In this document: in pieces, positions 17,708 through 26,468 of the stretch | Position numbering within the stretch: the first letter of the stretch is position 1 | Layout of the letters: every line of letters starts with the position of its first letter | From: CBDCYN01 sp965224205 | GTDB taxonomy: Bacteria > Planctomycetota > Phycisphaerae > Phycisphaerales > Phycisphaeraceae | Assembly: GCA_965224205.1 (NCBI GenBank) | Contig: CBDCYN010000009.1 | Location: 62,001 to 126,000 of the forward strand | DNA: 64,000 bases | Direction: 5' to 3' | Notes under the pieces: model-generated | The model's database searches: none | The model's input: the letters and a program-made list of their open reading frames with translations, nothing else | Told to the model about the DNA's origin: nothing | Position numbers and translations under genes: made by a program

Positions 17708-17881
17708 TCAAACAAAATGGAAGAGGTACTTCACCGAACAGGCACGATCCGTCAGCCCCGCGTCCGATTTCAAAAGGTCCTGGGCCCGCCGCACCACACG
17801 AAACGACTGTGTACCCGAACACACCAGTTGCCCCAACCGCTTGCGTGCCTCGTCCGTGAGGCCAACGATATGTTCCTTCAT
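17708..17881 (-). pseudogene. IS630-type transposase N-terminal remnant
   Basis: 57 residues beginning MKEHIVGLTDEARKRLGQL and continuing with RVVRRAQDLLKSDAGLTD, the winged-helix start of IS630-type transposases. It then stops (VKYLFHFV). There is no catalytic domain downstream. With the IS5-like scrap it shows that 17414-17881 is a graveyard of insertions next to the hydrogenase cluster. Confidence 0.6.
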
Positions 17882-17937
17882 CCCTCTTTATAACACAGCC
17901 AAGAGTCTTATGGATGAGATAATAGGCAGACGCGGTC

Positions 17938-18636
17938 TCATCCCCGGCATTCGTTCATCGCGATCCCGTTCGAGCGGCGAGTCGAGTTATGATCTGTTAT
18001 CTGGCGATCCAACCAATCAATCCAAGATTCAATCTGCCCGTTGGCAACGGATACCTCAATCAGCTCACCACGTGGGTTTAGCTGGTCGAGGTCACGGCGG
18101 AACCGTTCCCTATCAAACGACACATACGGGAATAGATCGATTTTATTTAAGATCAACAGATCGGCTTGACGGATCAGCGGCGGGTGCTTGGCGGCTTTGT
18201 CGTCGCCTTCGCTGACGCTGAACATCCCGACCTTCACGTCCTGCCCCAGATCGAAGCCCACCGGGCAGATCAGATTCCCGACGTTTTCGATGACTAATAG
18301 GTCGATGCGGTTGAGGTCCACCCGTGCCATCGCCTGACGGATTTGATTCGCGTCGAGGTGACAGCCCTTGCCGGTGTTGATCTGAACCACTTGATCGCAG
18401 TGCTGACCCAACCTCTGGGCATCGCGCGTCGTGGCCAAGTCACCGACGAGGACCGCGATCCGGAGCCGGTCCTTGAGGTGGGCCAGCGTCGTTTCGAGCA
18501 AAGCGGTCTTGCCACAACCGGGAGACCCGATGAGGTTGACGGTAAAAACCCCGGCGTCGCGTAACATCTGCCGGTTGATCTCGGCAACCTCATCGTTGAG
18601 TTTCAAGACGTTTTCAACAATCGGGATATGTTTCAA
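17938..18636 (-). CDS. hypB: Hydrogenase nickel-insertion GTPase HypB
   Basis: 232 residues. A P-loop GTPase that delivers nickel to the hydrogenase large subunit with HypA. Visible are LIGSPGCGKTALLE (Walker A), LVGDLATTRDAQRL, HLDANQIRQAM with INTGKGCHL, the conserved ENVGNLICPVGFDLGQD metal/GTP segment, and NKIDLFPY. The N-terminal CxxCGC and His-rich nickel store of some HypBs are absent. It is the last gene of the long minus-strand cluster, 10 bases after hypA. Confidence 0.97.
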   Translation of the reverse strand: MKHIPIVENVLKLNDEVAEINRQMLRDAGVFTVNLIGSPGCGKTALLETTLAHLKDRLRIAVLVGDLATTRDAQRLGQHCDQVVQINTGKGCHLDANQIRQAMARVDLNRIDLLVIENVGNLICPVGFDLGQDVKVGMFSVSEGDDKAAKHPPLIRQADLLILNKIDLFPYVSFDRERFRRDLDQLNPRGELIEVSVANGQIESWIDWLDRQITDHNSTRRSNGIAMNECRG

Positions 18637-18646
18637 GATGTCACCT

Positions 18647-19039
18647 CTAGCTATTAATATGTCGTCCGGCTACCCGATCTTCGCTCGATTCTAGAGGAAG
18701 CGGGGTGTCTTCAATTTCTAGAGATAGCAGCGTCAATTCGTGATCTCCGCTTGGGCGAGGGTGGTCACACCCGCAGACGCAGTTCTCTAACGGGTCTTCA
18801 CTCTCCCATGACCTGTCGCATTGAGGACAATGCATCCGCCATGACAGACATTTTAGACCCAGGGTTGACCCATTCAAGATGGTATCACGCGTCGCCGCTT
18901 CCCAGGCCCATCGCATCGCTTGTGGGTCAATCGCCTGTAACACCCCTACCCGAAGACACACCGACTTGACGGCGGCTCCCTGTGGCGTGTGCCGTGTAAT
19001 CTGATCGATCAGACTACGGATAATTGACATCTCATGCAT
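18647..19039 (-). CDS. hypA: Hydrogenase nickel-insertion protein HypA
   Basis: 130 residues from the ATG at 19039, chosen because MHEMSIIRSLIDQI is the conserved nickel-binding N-terminus (MHE). The zinc-binding knot is CPQCDRSW then CVCGC. It works with HypB in nickel delivery. The start lies 8 bases inside the preceding protease gene, indicating coupling. The tail after the zinc domain is slightly longer than usual. Confidence 0.95.
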   Translation of the reverse strand: MHEMSIIRSLIDQITRHTPQGAAVKSVCLRVGVLQAIDPQAMRWAWEAATRDTILNGSTLGLKCLSWRMHCPQCDRSWESEDPLENCVCGCDHPRPSGDHELTLLSLEIEDTPLPLESSEDRVAGRHINS

Positions 19040-19571
19040 CGTTTGGGCTCTGGCTTTGGCGGTATTGAGTGTGCCAAGCCCGCGTGAAATCAAGAATCGT
19101 CTCCGCTGCGGCTGGAACCTGACAACGCACTTCGTGTCGCATCGTCCCCCCGATCCGGGTCATACCGATCGTCACCGCCACGAGGCGGACCTGATCCGGC
19201 AGGATATTCAACCGGTCAGCCAACTTAATGTCCTCGGGGATCGACAGCCCATGGCTTGACAAGATCGCATCGCGAACCAGCGTCGGACGATCGGGGCTAA
19301 ACCAGTCAACGTCAATCAGTTTTCCGGCCTCATCGCCTGGAGATTGAGCGGCGTCCACGAGGATCAGCAGCTCTGGTCCGGGGAGATAGTCGAGCAGGGC
19401 AGTCGGTTTCATCTCCAGATCAACGATCTTCATCCACGGCATCCGATCACTGGCCATCTCTCGTAACGCCGCGGCGACCAGCGGGCCGAACTCGTCATCG
19501 CCAGCTATGAGGTTGCCACAGGCAGCGATCAGAATGGGTGGGGTTATCGTATTCACTACCGGGTTACTCAA
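19032..19571 (-). CDS. Hydrogenase maturation endopeptidase (HyaD/HycI family)
   Basis: 179 residues from a TTG start that overlaps the large-subunit stop as TTGA. The N-terminal motif ACGNLIAGDDEFGPLVA carries the nickel-sensing Glu/Asp of this family (Asp here in GDDEFG). LILVDAAQSPGDEAG and LSSHGLSIPEDIKLAD supply the other expected Asp and His. It removes the C-terminal peptide of the [NiFe] large subunit after metal insertion. It sits directly behind its substrate gene. Confidence 0.92.
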   Translation of the reverse strand: MSNPVVNTITPPILIAACGNLIAGDDEFGPLVAAALREMASDRMPWMKIVDLEMKPTALLDYLPGPELLILVDAAQSPGDEAGKLIDVDWFSPDRPTLVRDAILSSHGLSIPEDIKLADRLNILPDQVRLVAVTIGMTRIGGTMRHEVRCQVPAAAETILDFTRAWHTQYRQSQSPNDA

Positions 19572-20962
19572 TCCGACGCACTCGCTGCTTCGGAAGACTT
19601 CACTGTTGTATCACCATCACTTCCACGCCACGATCTTGAAAATTTCAGGAAGTGCACCGAGCAACTGATGCACGGGTCATAATTGCGGATCACGTGCTCA
19701 CACCGCAGCGCAGCGCTATCGTCGTCCAGGTCGGTGATCGTCGATGCCACTTCACGGAGGTCTTGTTCGATCGTGATCTGATTCTGGCTCGTGGGCGGGA
19801 TGATGCGTGCCTCCGCAATCGACCCGTCGTCCAATGTACGGTACCGGTGCCAGCACAGCCCGCGCGGAGCTTCGGTCCCATGCCCCCCGTTCCCGCAACG
19901 AGGCTGAATCGGGATACGGCTACGGGTTGGCACCTGGTAGTTCTCCAAGATATCCGTCGCAAGAGCCAGGGCGTGGACCACCTCCAGGGCTCGGGCCATA
20001 AGGCTTAGATAGCTATTGTTCCACGGGAGGTTTTGACCTGTCGTCCGACATATCTGAGGCAGCATTTCAGCGGCCCGGGGGTGCAGCTTTTCCGCATTGA
20101 GATTGAGCCTTGCCAGCGGCCCGACCATATAGGCGCCCCGACCTTTGATCACTGCATGCAAGGCGGTGGAATGCTCGACGTGTTGTTCTTCAATGACTTG
20201 ATCGAACTCTTCCTGATCCACATCAAGTCCTTTATTGGACCGGATCCGCCCCAAATTGATAGGGTATTCGGCGTCCGGGCACAGGGCTACAAATTCGTAG
20301 TCGCGCTCGAAAGGCGGGAACCGAACATGCGCTGCCAACCAATCGGTCAGCTCGCGCATCACCCCGAGACAAGCCCTGACCTCGAACAGCAGATCAGCGA
20401 CACGCTGCGGGTCGGGGCTGGTATAGAATCCTCCCACGCAAACACCCACCGGGTGCACGGATCGACCACCCAAAAGCGATACAATCGCGTTGCCAGCTTT
20501 CTTGATACGCAGAGACTTTCGCACCAAGTCGCCGTGCTTCTCGGTCATGCTAAGAGCGCTCTCGTACCCTAGGAAGTCCGGCAAGTGCAGCATGAACATG
20601 TGCAGCACGTGGCTTTCGATCCATTCCCCGCAATACAGCAGATTCCGAAGCTCCCGGATCGCCGGGTCGACCGCGTCGAACACCCCAAGCGCCCTCTCCA
20701 ACGCGTGGCAAGTACCCATTTGGTACGCCACGGGACAGATCCCGCAAATCCGGGCGGTGATGTCGGGTACTTCCTGGTAGTCCCTTCCCCGCAGGAACGC
20801 TTCGAAGAACCGAGGGGGCTCGTAGATCTCAAGGCGTACCTCGTCGACCTTCCCGTCGCGCATCGATAGGTGCAGCGCCCCTTCACCCTCGACACGGGCC
20901 AGGGCCCCGACACGGATCGTCCGCATCGGACTTTCAGGTTTCTTCTCGTTCGAGTCGCTCAT
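19568..20962 (-). CDS. hyhL: [NiFe] hydrogenase group 3b, large subunit
   Basis: About 464 residues. Ligands for the NiFe centre are seen in RICGICPVAYQ near the N-terminus and DPCISCSVHFLK near the C-terminus, after which about 20 polar residues form the tail removed by the protease. RVEGEGALHL and the region around GNGGHGTEAPRGLCWHRY are also typical. The subunit catalyses reversible H2 oxidation. The start is uncertain: TTG at 20992, ATG at 20962 (used, with an agg upstream) or ATG at 20926, which falls just after the small-subunit stop. The group 3b assignment follows from the BGSL gene set. Confidence 0.95.
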   Translation of the reverse strand: MSDSNEKKPESPMRTIRVGALARVEGEGALHLSMRDGKVDEVRLEIYEPPRFFEAFLRGRDYQEVPDITARICGICPVAYQMGTCHALERALGVFDAVDPAIRELRNLLYCGEWIESHVLHMFMLHLPDFLGYESALSMTEKHGDLVRKSLRIKKAGNAIVSLLGGRSVHPVGVCVGGFYTSPDPQRVADLLFEVRACLGVMRELTDWLAAHVRFPPFERDYEFVALCPDAEYPINLGRIRSNKGLDVDQEEFDQVIEEQHVEHSTALHAVIKGRGAYMVGPLARLNLNAEKLHPRAAEMLPQICRTTGQNLPWNNSYLSLMARALEVVHALALATDILENYQVPTRSRIPIQPRCGNGGHGTEAPRGLCWHRYRTLDDGSIAEARIIPPTSQNQITIEQDLREVASTITDLDDDSAALRCEHVIRNYDPCISCSVHFLKFSRSWRGSDGDTTVKSSEAASASD

Positions 20963-21755
20963 ATCGGTCGCCGGCCTGCTTGAACGGTTCAAGGTACCCG
21001 TTAAACGAACGCAACATCCGCTTCATGTCACGATTGGACTGACCCAGATCCTCAGTGAATTGGGTTCCTAGAGAAACGATATTCGGTTGCTCCATCGGAC
21101 CGAAGCACCCATAACACGCGCGGTTGCACCCGGGGCACAGCGCCCCGCACCCGGCTTGGGTGATCGGCCCCAAGCACGGCTTGCCCTGTGATACGAGCAC
21201 GCAAGGCAACCCGCGTCGTTTGCACTCGATACAAACGCTGTGTGTAGCGACGTTCGGTTTGCGTCCGATCAACAGCGCGGTGATCAGTTCCAGAAGCTGG
21301 TCCGGGTTGACTGGGCACCCGCGCAGTTCGAAATCAACGAATACATGCGCAGCGATCGGAGTGGCCGTGTCGAGTGTCTTGATATATTCCGGGGTTGCGT
21401 ACACGGAGGCGATAAACTCATCCACGTCGGCCCAGTTTCGCAGGGCCTGGATCCCCCCGGATGTGGCGCAGGCCCCGATGGCGATCAGGTACTTGCAGTC
21501 CCGGCGGACCTGCCGGATGCGTTCTTCTTCTTCAGGGGTTGAGATGCTGCCTTCGACGAGTCCGATGTCGTAAGGCGGCGGCAGTTGGCGGCGGCGTGCT
21601 TCGAGGAAATACGCGATCTCAACCTTCTCCGCCAGATCCAGCAGGTGGTCTTCGAGGTTCAACAGCTGCAATTGACACCCATCGCAGCTGGAAAACTTGA
21701 AGACCCCCAGCTTCGGCTTGCCCCCACCGGTGTTTGTGATCGAGTGAACCGGCAC
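20934..21755 (-). CDS. hyhS: [NiFe] hydrogenase group 3b, small (Fe-S) subunit
   Basis: 273 residues from a GTG at 21755 preceded by aaggaggag; longer frames lack that site. The proximal cluster is bound by FSSCDGCQLQLLNLE, AIGACATSGGI and RGCPVNPDQL. Further cysteines in CIECKRRGLPC, KPCLGPITQAGCGALCPGCNRACYGC bind the medial and distal clusters. It passes electrons from the NiFe site to the flavin subunit. It overlaps hyhL at its end and follows hyhG by two bases. Confidence 0.95.
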   Translation of the reverse strand: MPVHSITNTGGGKPKLGVFKFSSCDGCQLQLLNLEDHLLDLAEKVEIAYFLEARRRQLPPPYDIGLVEGSISTPEEEERIRQVRRDCKYLIAIGACATSGGIQALRNWADVDEFIASVYATPEYIKTLDTATPIAAHVFVDFELRGCPVNPDQLLELITALLIGRKPNVATHSVCIECKRRGLPCVLVSQGKPCLGPITQAGCGALCPGCNRACYGCFGPMEQPNIVSLGTQFTEDLGQSNRDMKRMLRSFNGYLEPFKQAGDRYERLEREET

Positions 21756-21757
21756 GG

Positions 21758-22630
21758 CTAAATCTCCTCCTTGCCGAAGATGTCGGCGATCTCGGTGAAG
21801 CGGAACACCGGGCCGTCGGTACAGACGAACTTCGACCCATACTGGCAGTGCCCGCACCGACCGAACCCACAGTTCATGTTTCGCTCAATGCACACGAACA
21901 CCTGTTCGGGCGGCACGTGCAATTGAAGAAATGTCCCAGCCGCGACGCGGTTAAGGATCTTCGGCCCGCAGACCATCACGACAGTCCGCTCGGCATTGAC
22001 CTTCACCCGCTTAAGCAGATTTGTTACCACCCCCACTGGCCCCTGCCAGCCCTCGGTCGCGTTGTCCACGGTCACCAACACATCGATCGACGGGTCTTCG
22101 TCCCACGCCTTCAGGTCATTTACGTACGGCCGGTCCTCTGGTGACCGGCAGCCATATAACAGCACCAGCCGGTTGCAACGGCCCCGGTTGCGTAGAAGCC
22201 AGTGCACGACGGGTCTGATCGGCGCCAGACCGATTCCTCCCGCCATCATGACCACGTCGTGTCCATCGAGGTCGCCAAGCGGCCAGCCCCGCCCAAATGG
22301 GCCACGCAGACCGATCAATCCGCCTTCACCTACACGATCCAAAGCCCGCGTCACCGACCCGACAATGCGTACGGTGTGTTCGAGCACCTGAGTTTGGGCT
22401 GGGTCAGAGCTGATCGAGATCGCCGCTTCGCCCACCCCGGGCACGTACAACATGTTGAACTGCCCCGGCGCCCAGCGGTACAGGCGACGCAACCCCTTAT
22501 CGACGATCTGCACGCGGTAGCTGCGCGTATTGTCGTTCTCGACCTCAACGCCCAGGATCTTGGCCGGGATCGGCAGCCACGTCTCGCTACCACACAAAGG
22601 TTCGTGGCGGGACTCGGTGCGTTGGACCAT
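21758..22630 (-). CDS. hyhG: Hydrogenase flavin/NAD(P) subunit
   Basis: 290 residues of the ferredoxin-NADP reductase superfamily. The FAD domain has WAPGQFNMLYVPG and AAISISSDP. The pyridine nucleotide domain has VVMMAGGIGLAPIRPVV and VMVCGPKIL. The C-terminus binds a [2Fe-2S] cluster via CGFGRCGHCQYG then VCTDGPVF. It exchanges electrons between the hydrogenase and NAD(P)H. The ATG overlaps the hyhB stop as TGATG. Similar proteins serve as dihydroorotate dehydrogenase electron-transfer or sulfide dehydrogenase subunits, but the neighbours settle the role. Confidence 0.93.
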   Translation of the reverse strand: MVQRTESRHEPLCGSETWLPIPAKILGVEVENDNTRSYRVQIVDKGLRRLYRWAPGQFNMLYVPGVGEAAISISSDPAQTQVLEHTVRIVGSVTRALDRVGEGGLIGLRGPFGRGWPLGDLDGHDVVMMAGGIGLAPIRPVVHWLLRNRGRCNRLVLLYGCRSPEDRPYVNDLKAWDEDPSIDVLVTVDNATEGWQGPVGVVTNLLKRVKVNAERTVVMVCGPKILNRVAAGTFLQLHVPPEQVFVCIERNMNCGFGRCGHCQYGSKFVCTDGPVFRFTEIADIFGKEEI

Positions 22631-23892
22631 CACGATGACTCTCCCCCCGGAATGTTTTCTGGCTTTTGTGATGATTGCACGGGTGTGTCTACCGAGGTGT
22701 CGGATCCTTCACCGGGATCGGCAGAGAGCGAAACAGGCCTGCCGGGGTGTAATCGGATCGCTTCGATTTCCCGTGTCAGATCGATCCCCACAGGACACCA
22801 GGTGATGCACCTTCCGCACCCGGTGCACCCGCTCATATCAAACTGGTCCCACCACGTGCATAGCTTGTGCCGTAGCCAGTGGCGGTACTGGGCCCGCGTC
22901 GATCGCCGCTCCGGGCCCGCCGTCGTGTAGCTGAATTCCTGCGTGAAGCATGACTCCCATTCACGTGTACGCGTGACCTGATCCGTGGCCAGGTCGTTCG
23001 AATCAACCACGGTGCTACAGAAACAGGTCGGGCAGACCATCGTGCAGTTCCCGCAGCTGAGGCATCGCTGGGCGACCTCGTCCCAGTGCGGATGCTCGAT
23101 GCTTTGGTCGAGCAGCTCTTTAACCCCGGTGGGATCGAATCGGCGACCCATATGGTCGGCGGAGTCCTTGAGTATGAGGTCTTCTACTTCTAGCTGTTCG
23201 TTGGTCGTTTCAATCACGGGAAGCTCGCGCAGCAGTTGCTCACCTTGCTCGGACCCCGCGCGGATGATGAACCCGGCTTTGAGTTCGGTCATGGACAGGT
23301 CGTGCCCTTCGGTCACCTCTGGCCCGCTGCCCCATGACGTGCAGAAGCAGGTCTTCCCGGACCGGGTACAGTTAATCGCTACCATGAAAGACTGTTCTCT
23401 TGCTTGCCGGTAGTAATCATCCGATTCGCAGCGGAACGTGCCCTGGTGCTCCTCGATCCCGAACACCCGATCCTGCACCCCGATCCCCGCCAACTCGCAC
23501 CCGCGCACCCCGATGAACGCTAGCTTCGGAGCTGGGGGCTGTCCCTGATCGAGGACGAAGCGTTCACCTTCGATGTGCAGTGAGAACAACCGCTGCTGAG
23601 GCGGGAAAAAGAACCGCTTCGGACTGTCCGGACCGACGACGTACTGAAAATAAAGATCTGGGTCGCTGTCGTGTAGACGGTAACGCCCACCCTCCTGCTC
23701 ATCTCGCACCCCGCGCGCGATCTGACCGGCCGAGGTAATCGGGCGGAGCATGATGACCCCTTCCACGATGACCGGGGCGATCACCGTGTAACCCCGCTCC
23801 CGCAAAACCCCCACGAGCGTATCGAATTGATCCTTGGGAAGGAATTGGCCCGCGGGTCTGGGTGGTGTTGACGTTGATTCCGACGGTTTCAT
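22630..23892 (-). CDS. hyhB: Hydrogenase 4Fe-4S ferredoxin-type subunit
   Basis: 420 residues. The N-terminal 250 residues match the anaerobic sulfite reductase A/HyhB fold (LAFIGVRGCELAGIGVQDRVF; cysteines in NCTRSGKTCFCTSWGSGPE). Two ferredoxin motifs follow: CLSCGNCTMVCPTCFCS and CTGCGRCITWCPVGIDLTRE. It relays electrons to HyhG. It is the first of the four structural genes, 31 bases after hypE. Confidence 0.93.
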   Translation of the reverse strand: MKPSESTSTPPRPAGQFLPKDQFDTLVGVLRERGYTVIAPVIVEGVIMLRPITSAGQIARGVRDEQEGGRYRLHDSDPDLYFQYVVGPDSPKRFFFPPQQRLFSLHIEGERFVLDQGQPPAPKLAFIGVRGCELAGIGVQDRVFGIEEHQGTFRCESDDYYRQAREQSFMVAINCTRSGKTCFCTSWGSGPEVTEGHDLSMTELKAGFIIRAGSEQGEQLLRELPVIETTNEQLEVEDLILKDSADHMGRRFDPTGVKELLDQSIEHPHWDEVAQRCLSCGNCTMVCPTCFCSTVVDSNDLATDQVTRTREWESCFTQEFSYTTAGPERRSTRAQYRHWLRHKLCTWWDQFDMSGCTGCGRCITWCPVGIDLTREIEAIRLHPGRPVSLSADPGEGSDTSVDTPVQSSQKPENIPGGESS

Positions 23893-23923
23893 TGCTCAAC
23901 TCTTGTTTACACCATGCAACGAC

Positions 23924-25000
23924 TCAACAAATACGCGGCAACTGCTCTCCGTATGGCTTACTCAGCACGCGGCGTCCCCCGATGAGGGTATGCAATTCGC
24001 AGACACCATCCTGCTCATTCCCCACCCGCCCAATGGCCTTGGCGTCTCGCCCCAGAGGGTGTTCGCGCAGAGCGGCCAGCGCTGTTTCAACCGCCTCGGA
24101 CCGAACCACCGTCACGACTTTACCCTCGTTGGCGACCTCCAAGGGATCAAGCCCCAACATATCCGCCGCGTGACGGGCCGGAGGGATCACCTCAATCTGA
24201 GCTTCGTCGAGGATGACATGCCACCCGCTGTGGCGAGCCAGGTCAGCCGCGACACCCGCCACCCCGGATCGCGTCGCGTCACGCATAAAAACGACAGAGT
24301 CGTCCGCGACGTCTAGCAGACGTTCGATGAGACCATTGAGCGGAGCCGCGTCACTTCGTAGCACACTCTCGACCTCTGGCATCTCGCGTTCGAGCATCAC
24401 CGCCAGCCCGTGCTCTCCGATCGGCCCGTTAACGATCAACATGTCCCCGGGCTGGACTCGTGTCGGTGATAGCGACCTACCATCGGGGACCAATCCAACC
24501 CCCGCGGTGGTGATATAGATCCCGTCAGCCTGCCCGCGCCCCACGACCTTGGTGTCACCCGTGACGACAGGCACCCCGGCTTCTTCTCCGGCGAGAGCGA
24601 TCGAGTCGAGCACCGTCTCCAGATCGCGCTTGGCGAATCCTTCGGCGAGGATCAGGCTCAGGGCAATCCCCGCCGGGTTGGCGCCGCTGACCGCCAAGTC
24701 GTTAACCGTTCCGCACACGGCTAACCGCCCGATATCCCCCCCGGGGAACCTCCAGGGCTGAACCACGTAACTGTCGATCGTGAACGCCATACGCACACCC
24801 GCAGTCACATCCATCACCGCGGCATCGAGGAGCTCGTTCAACACGTTGTTTCCCAAACGCGGGAGAACCGACGATTCGATCAGTTCGTCGGTCAACTGTC
24901 CACCGCCACCGTGAGCCAAGACAAGATGCGTCGATCGGTCTGTGGCGGAGTTCAGTGTTTTGAGTTGATCAACCTGGTTGTCGGCGGCCGTGTTACTCAT
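23924..25000 (-). CDS. hypE: Hydrogenase maturation protein HypE
   Basis: 358 residues of the AIR synthase-like family. It has LVLAHGGGGQLTDELI, a Gly-rich start, then FTIDSYVVQPWRFPGGDIGRLAV. It ends PRIC: the terminal cysteine that HypF carbamoylates and HypE dehydrates to thiocyanate, the source of the cyanide ligands of the active site. It overlaps hypD by four bases (ATGA). Confidence 0.97.
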   Translation of the reverse strand: MSNTAADNQVDQLKTLNSATDRSTHLVLAHGGGGQLTDELIESSVLPRLGNNVLNELLDAAVMDVTAGVRMAFTIDSYVVQPWRFPGGDIGRLAVCGTVNDLAVSGANPAGIALSLILAEGFAKRDLETVLDSIALAGEEAGVPVVTGDTKVVGRGQADGIYITTAGVGLVPDGRSLSPTRVQPGDMLIVNGPIGEHGLAVMLEREMPEVESVLRSDAAPLNGLIERLLDVADDSVVFMRDATRSGVAGVAADLARHSGWHVILDEAQIEVIPPARHAADMLGLDPLEVANEGKVVTVVRSEAVETALAALREHPLGRDAKAIGRVGNEQDGVCELHTLIGGRRVLSKPYGEQLPRIC

Positions 25001-26169
25001 GTGCTCACTCCTGCTGAAGCTGGTGATGAGGACGACCGCGCACCACCGCGGCTGACGCTCAGTCGAATTGGTTGAGACTCACATACCCGCTTGTATTTGA
25101 ACCACGCTTGGCATGTCCCCTCACTGCTGACCATGCATGGGCCAATCGGATTGATCGGTGTGCAGGACGTGGCGAACAGCTCGCAGTCGTGCGGTGTCGC
25201 CAACCCGGTGATCACCCGGCCACAGATGCAACTTTTCGGTTCACGGTCCGCGGGGATGGACAGCCCAAATCGTCGTGTCGCGTCAAAGGATTGATAAGTG
25301 CGACGTAACCCCAGCCCACTTTGCGGAATCGTCCCCAAACCACGCCAACGCATGTCGACAGGCTCGAACACTTCCGCAAGGAGAGATTGCGCGTCTCGAT
25401 TGCCCTCTGCGGTTACAGCTTCGGGGTACTGATTTACCAAGTCACATCGCTTATCCCGAACCATCTCGGTCAATCGAGCCAGACCTGCGGCCATACCCAG
25501 TTTCTCGAACCCGGTGATGACACATGGCTGGCGGTATCGCTCAACGATCGGTCCATACGGCCGCGCCCCGATAATGACCGACACATGCCCCGGGCAGAGG
25601 AATCCGTCGAGGTTGACCGTCCCGCTATCGAGCAGACCCGCCATCGCGGGGATCACGCGTTTGTGGCTGGCCAGCACGCTGAAGTTTTTGATCCCTTCAC
25701 AATGCGCCTTTTGCACCGCTGCGGCCGTGGCGGGGGCGGTGGTCTCAAAACCCACAGCTGCGAAGATCACCTCTCGATTCGGATGATTGCGAGCCAGCTT
25801 GACCGCGTCCATAGTGCTGTAGATGGTCCGTACATCCGCCCCACGGCTGCGTGCTTTTTCTAGACTACCCCGCCGGCCGGGGACGCGCAGCATATCCCCG
25901 TAGGTGCACAGTGTTATCTCCCGCTCCGGAAGGGACGCGGCTTCGATCATCAGATCGATGTCGCCCTGAGCGGTGACACACACCGGACACCCGGGACCGC
26001 TAAGCAACGTCACGTTTTCAGGCATCAGGCTGTGGAGCCCGCTGCGGAACGCGCTCATGGTGTGCGTCCCGCAGACCTCCATAAAAGTGACGTCCCGGTC
26101 CAGCGCGACGGCGGCGCTGCGTAGTCGATCCAGAGCCTCCCGGATGTCGATCTCGCGGTGACGCATCAT
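24997..26169 (-). CDS. hypD: Hydrogenase maturation protein HypD
   Basis: 390 residues. Conserved segments: FMEVCGTHTMSAFRSGL, LLSGPGCPVCVTAQGDID, FAAVGFETTAPATAAAV, CPGHVSVIIG, VITGFEKLGMA, and the C-terminal cluster site CICGRVITGLATPHDCELFATSCTP with CMVSSEGTCQAWFKY. It holds a [4Fe-4S] cluster and builds the Fe(CN)2CO unit with HypC. The terminal 25 residues are a Ser/Ala-rich extra tail. It overlaps hypC by four bases. Confidence 0.97.
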   Translation of the reverse strand: MMRHREIDIREALDRLRSAAVALDRDVTFMEVCGTHTMSAFRSGLHSLMPENVTLLSGPGCPVCVTAQGDIDLMIEAASLPEREITLCTYGDMLRVPGRRGSLEKARSRGADVRTIYSTMDAVKLARNHPNREVIFAAVGFETTAPATAAAVQKAHCEGIKNFSVLASHKRVIPAMAGLLDSGTVNLDGFLCPGHVSVIIGARPYGPIVERYRQPCVITGFEKLGMAAGLARLTEMVRDKRCDLVNQYPEAVTAEGNRDAQSLLAEVFEPVDMRWRGLGTIPQSGLGLRRTYQSFDATRRFGLSIPADREPKSCICGRVITGLATPHDCELFATSCTPINPIGPCMVSSEGTCQAWFKYKRVCESQPIRLSVSRGGARSSSSPASAGVST

Positions 26170-26468
26170 AAGCCTCCTTCATCGTCGCCTAGAAGCGTTG
26201 AGCGATTCGTTTGATCCCATGAATCATCTGATGAACCCGATCCGCTGCGTCGATTAAGGTCTTTAAGATCTTCGAGCACCGCCCAGGTGCGTGCGGCGGC
26301 ATCGGCGTCGAGCCGTTGGATCGCGAACCCCGCGTGGATCAAAACCCAGTCCCCTACCTCGGCTTCGGGAACTAATGTTGTATTGATACGGACCCGGTTC
26401 CCGTGCAGGTCAACCACGGCTTCGTCGTCGTATTGCTCGGTCAGTTGTGCAGGAACGGCTAGGCACAT
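26166..26468 (-). CDS. hypC: Hydrogenase maturation chaperone HypC
   Basis: 100 residues from the ATG at 26468, chosen because MCLAVPAQL is the universal HypC start with the essential Cys2. The small beta-barrel continues with GDWVLIHAGFAIQRLDADAA. It carries the Fe(CN)2CO group between HypD and the large subunit. It starts 10 bases inside the hypF coding end. The acidic Ser-rich tail is longer than in short HypCs. Confidence 0.95.
   Translation of the reverse strand: MCLAVPAQLTEQYDDEAVVDLHGNRVRINTTLVPEAEVGDWVLIHAGFAIQRLDADAAARTWAVLEDLKDLNRRSGSGSSDDSWDQTNRSTLLGDDEGGL

Noticed and set aside
21758..23892. Reading the FAD and Fe-S genes as anaerobic sulfite reductase AsrAB
   Set aside because: The folds are related, but the catalytic AsrC is missing and the genes lie directly before hydrogenase small and large subunits, as in group 3b hydrogenases.
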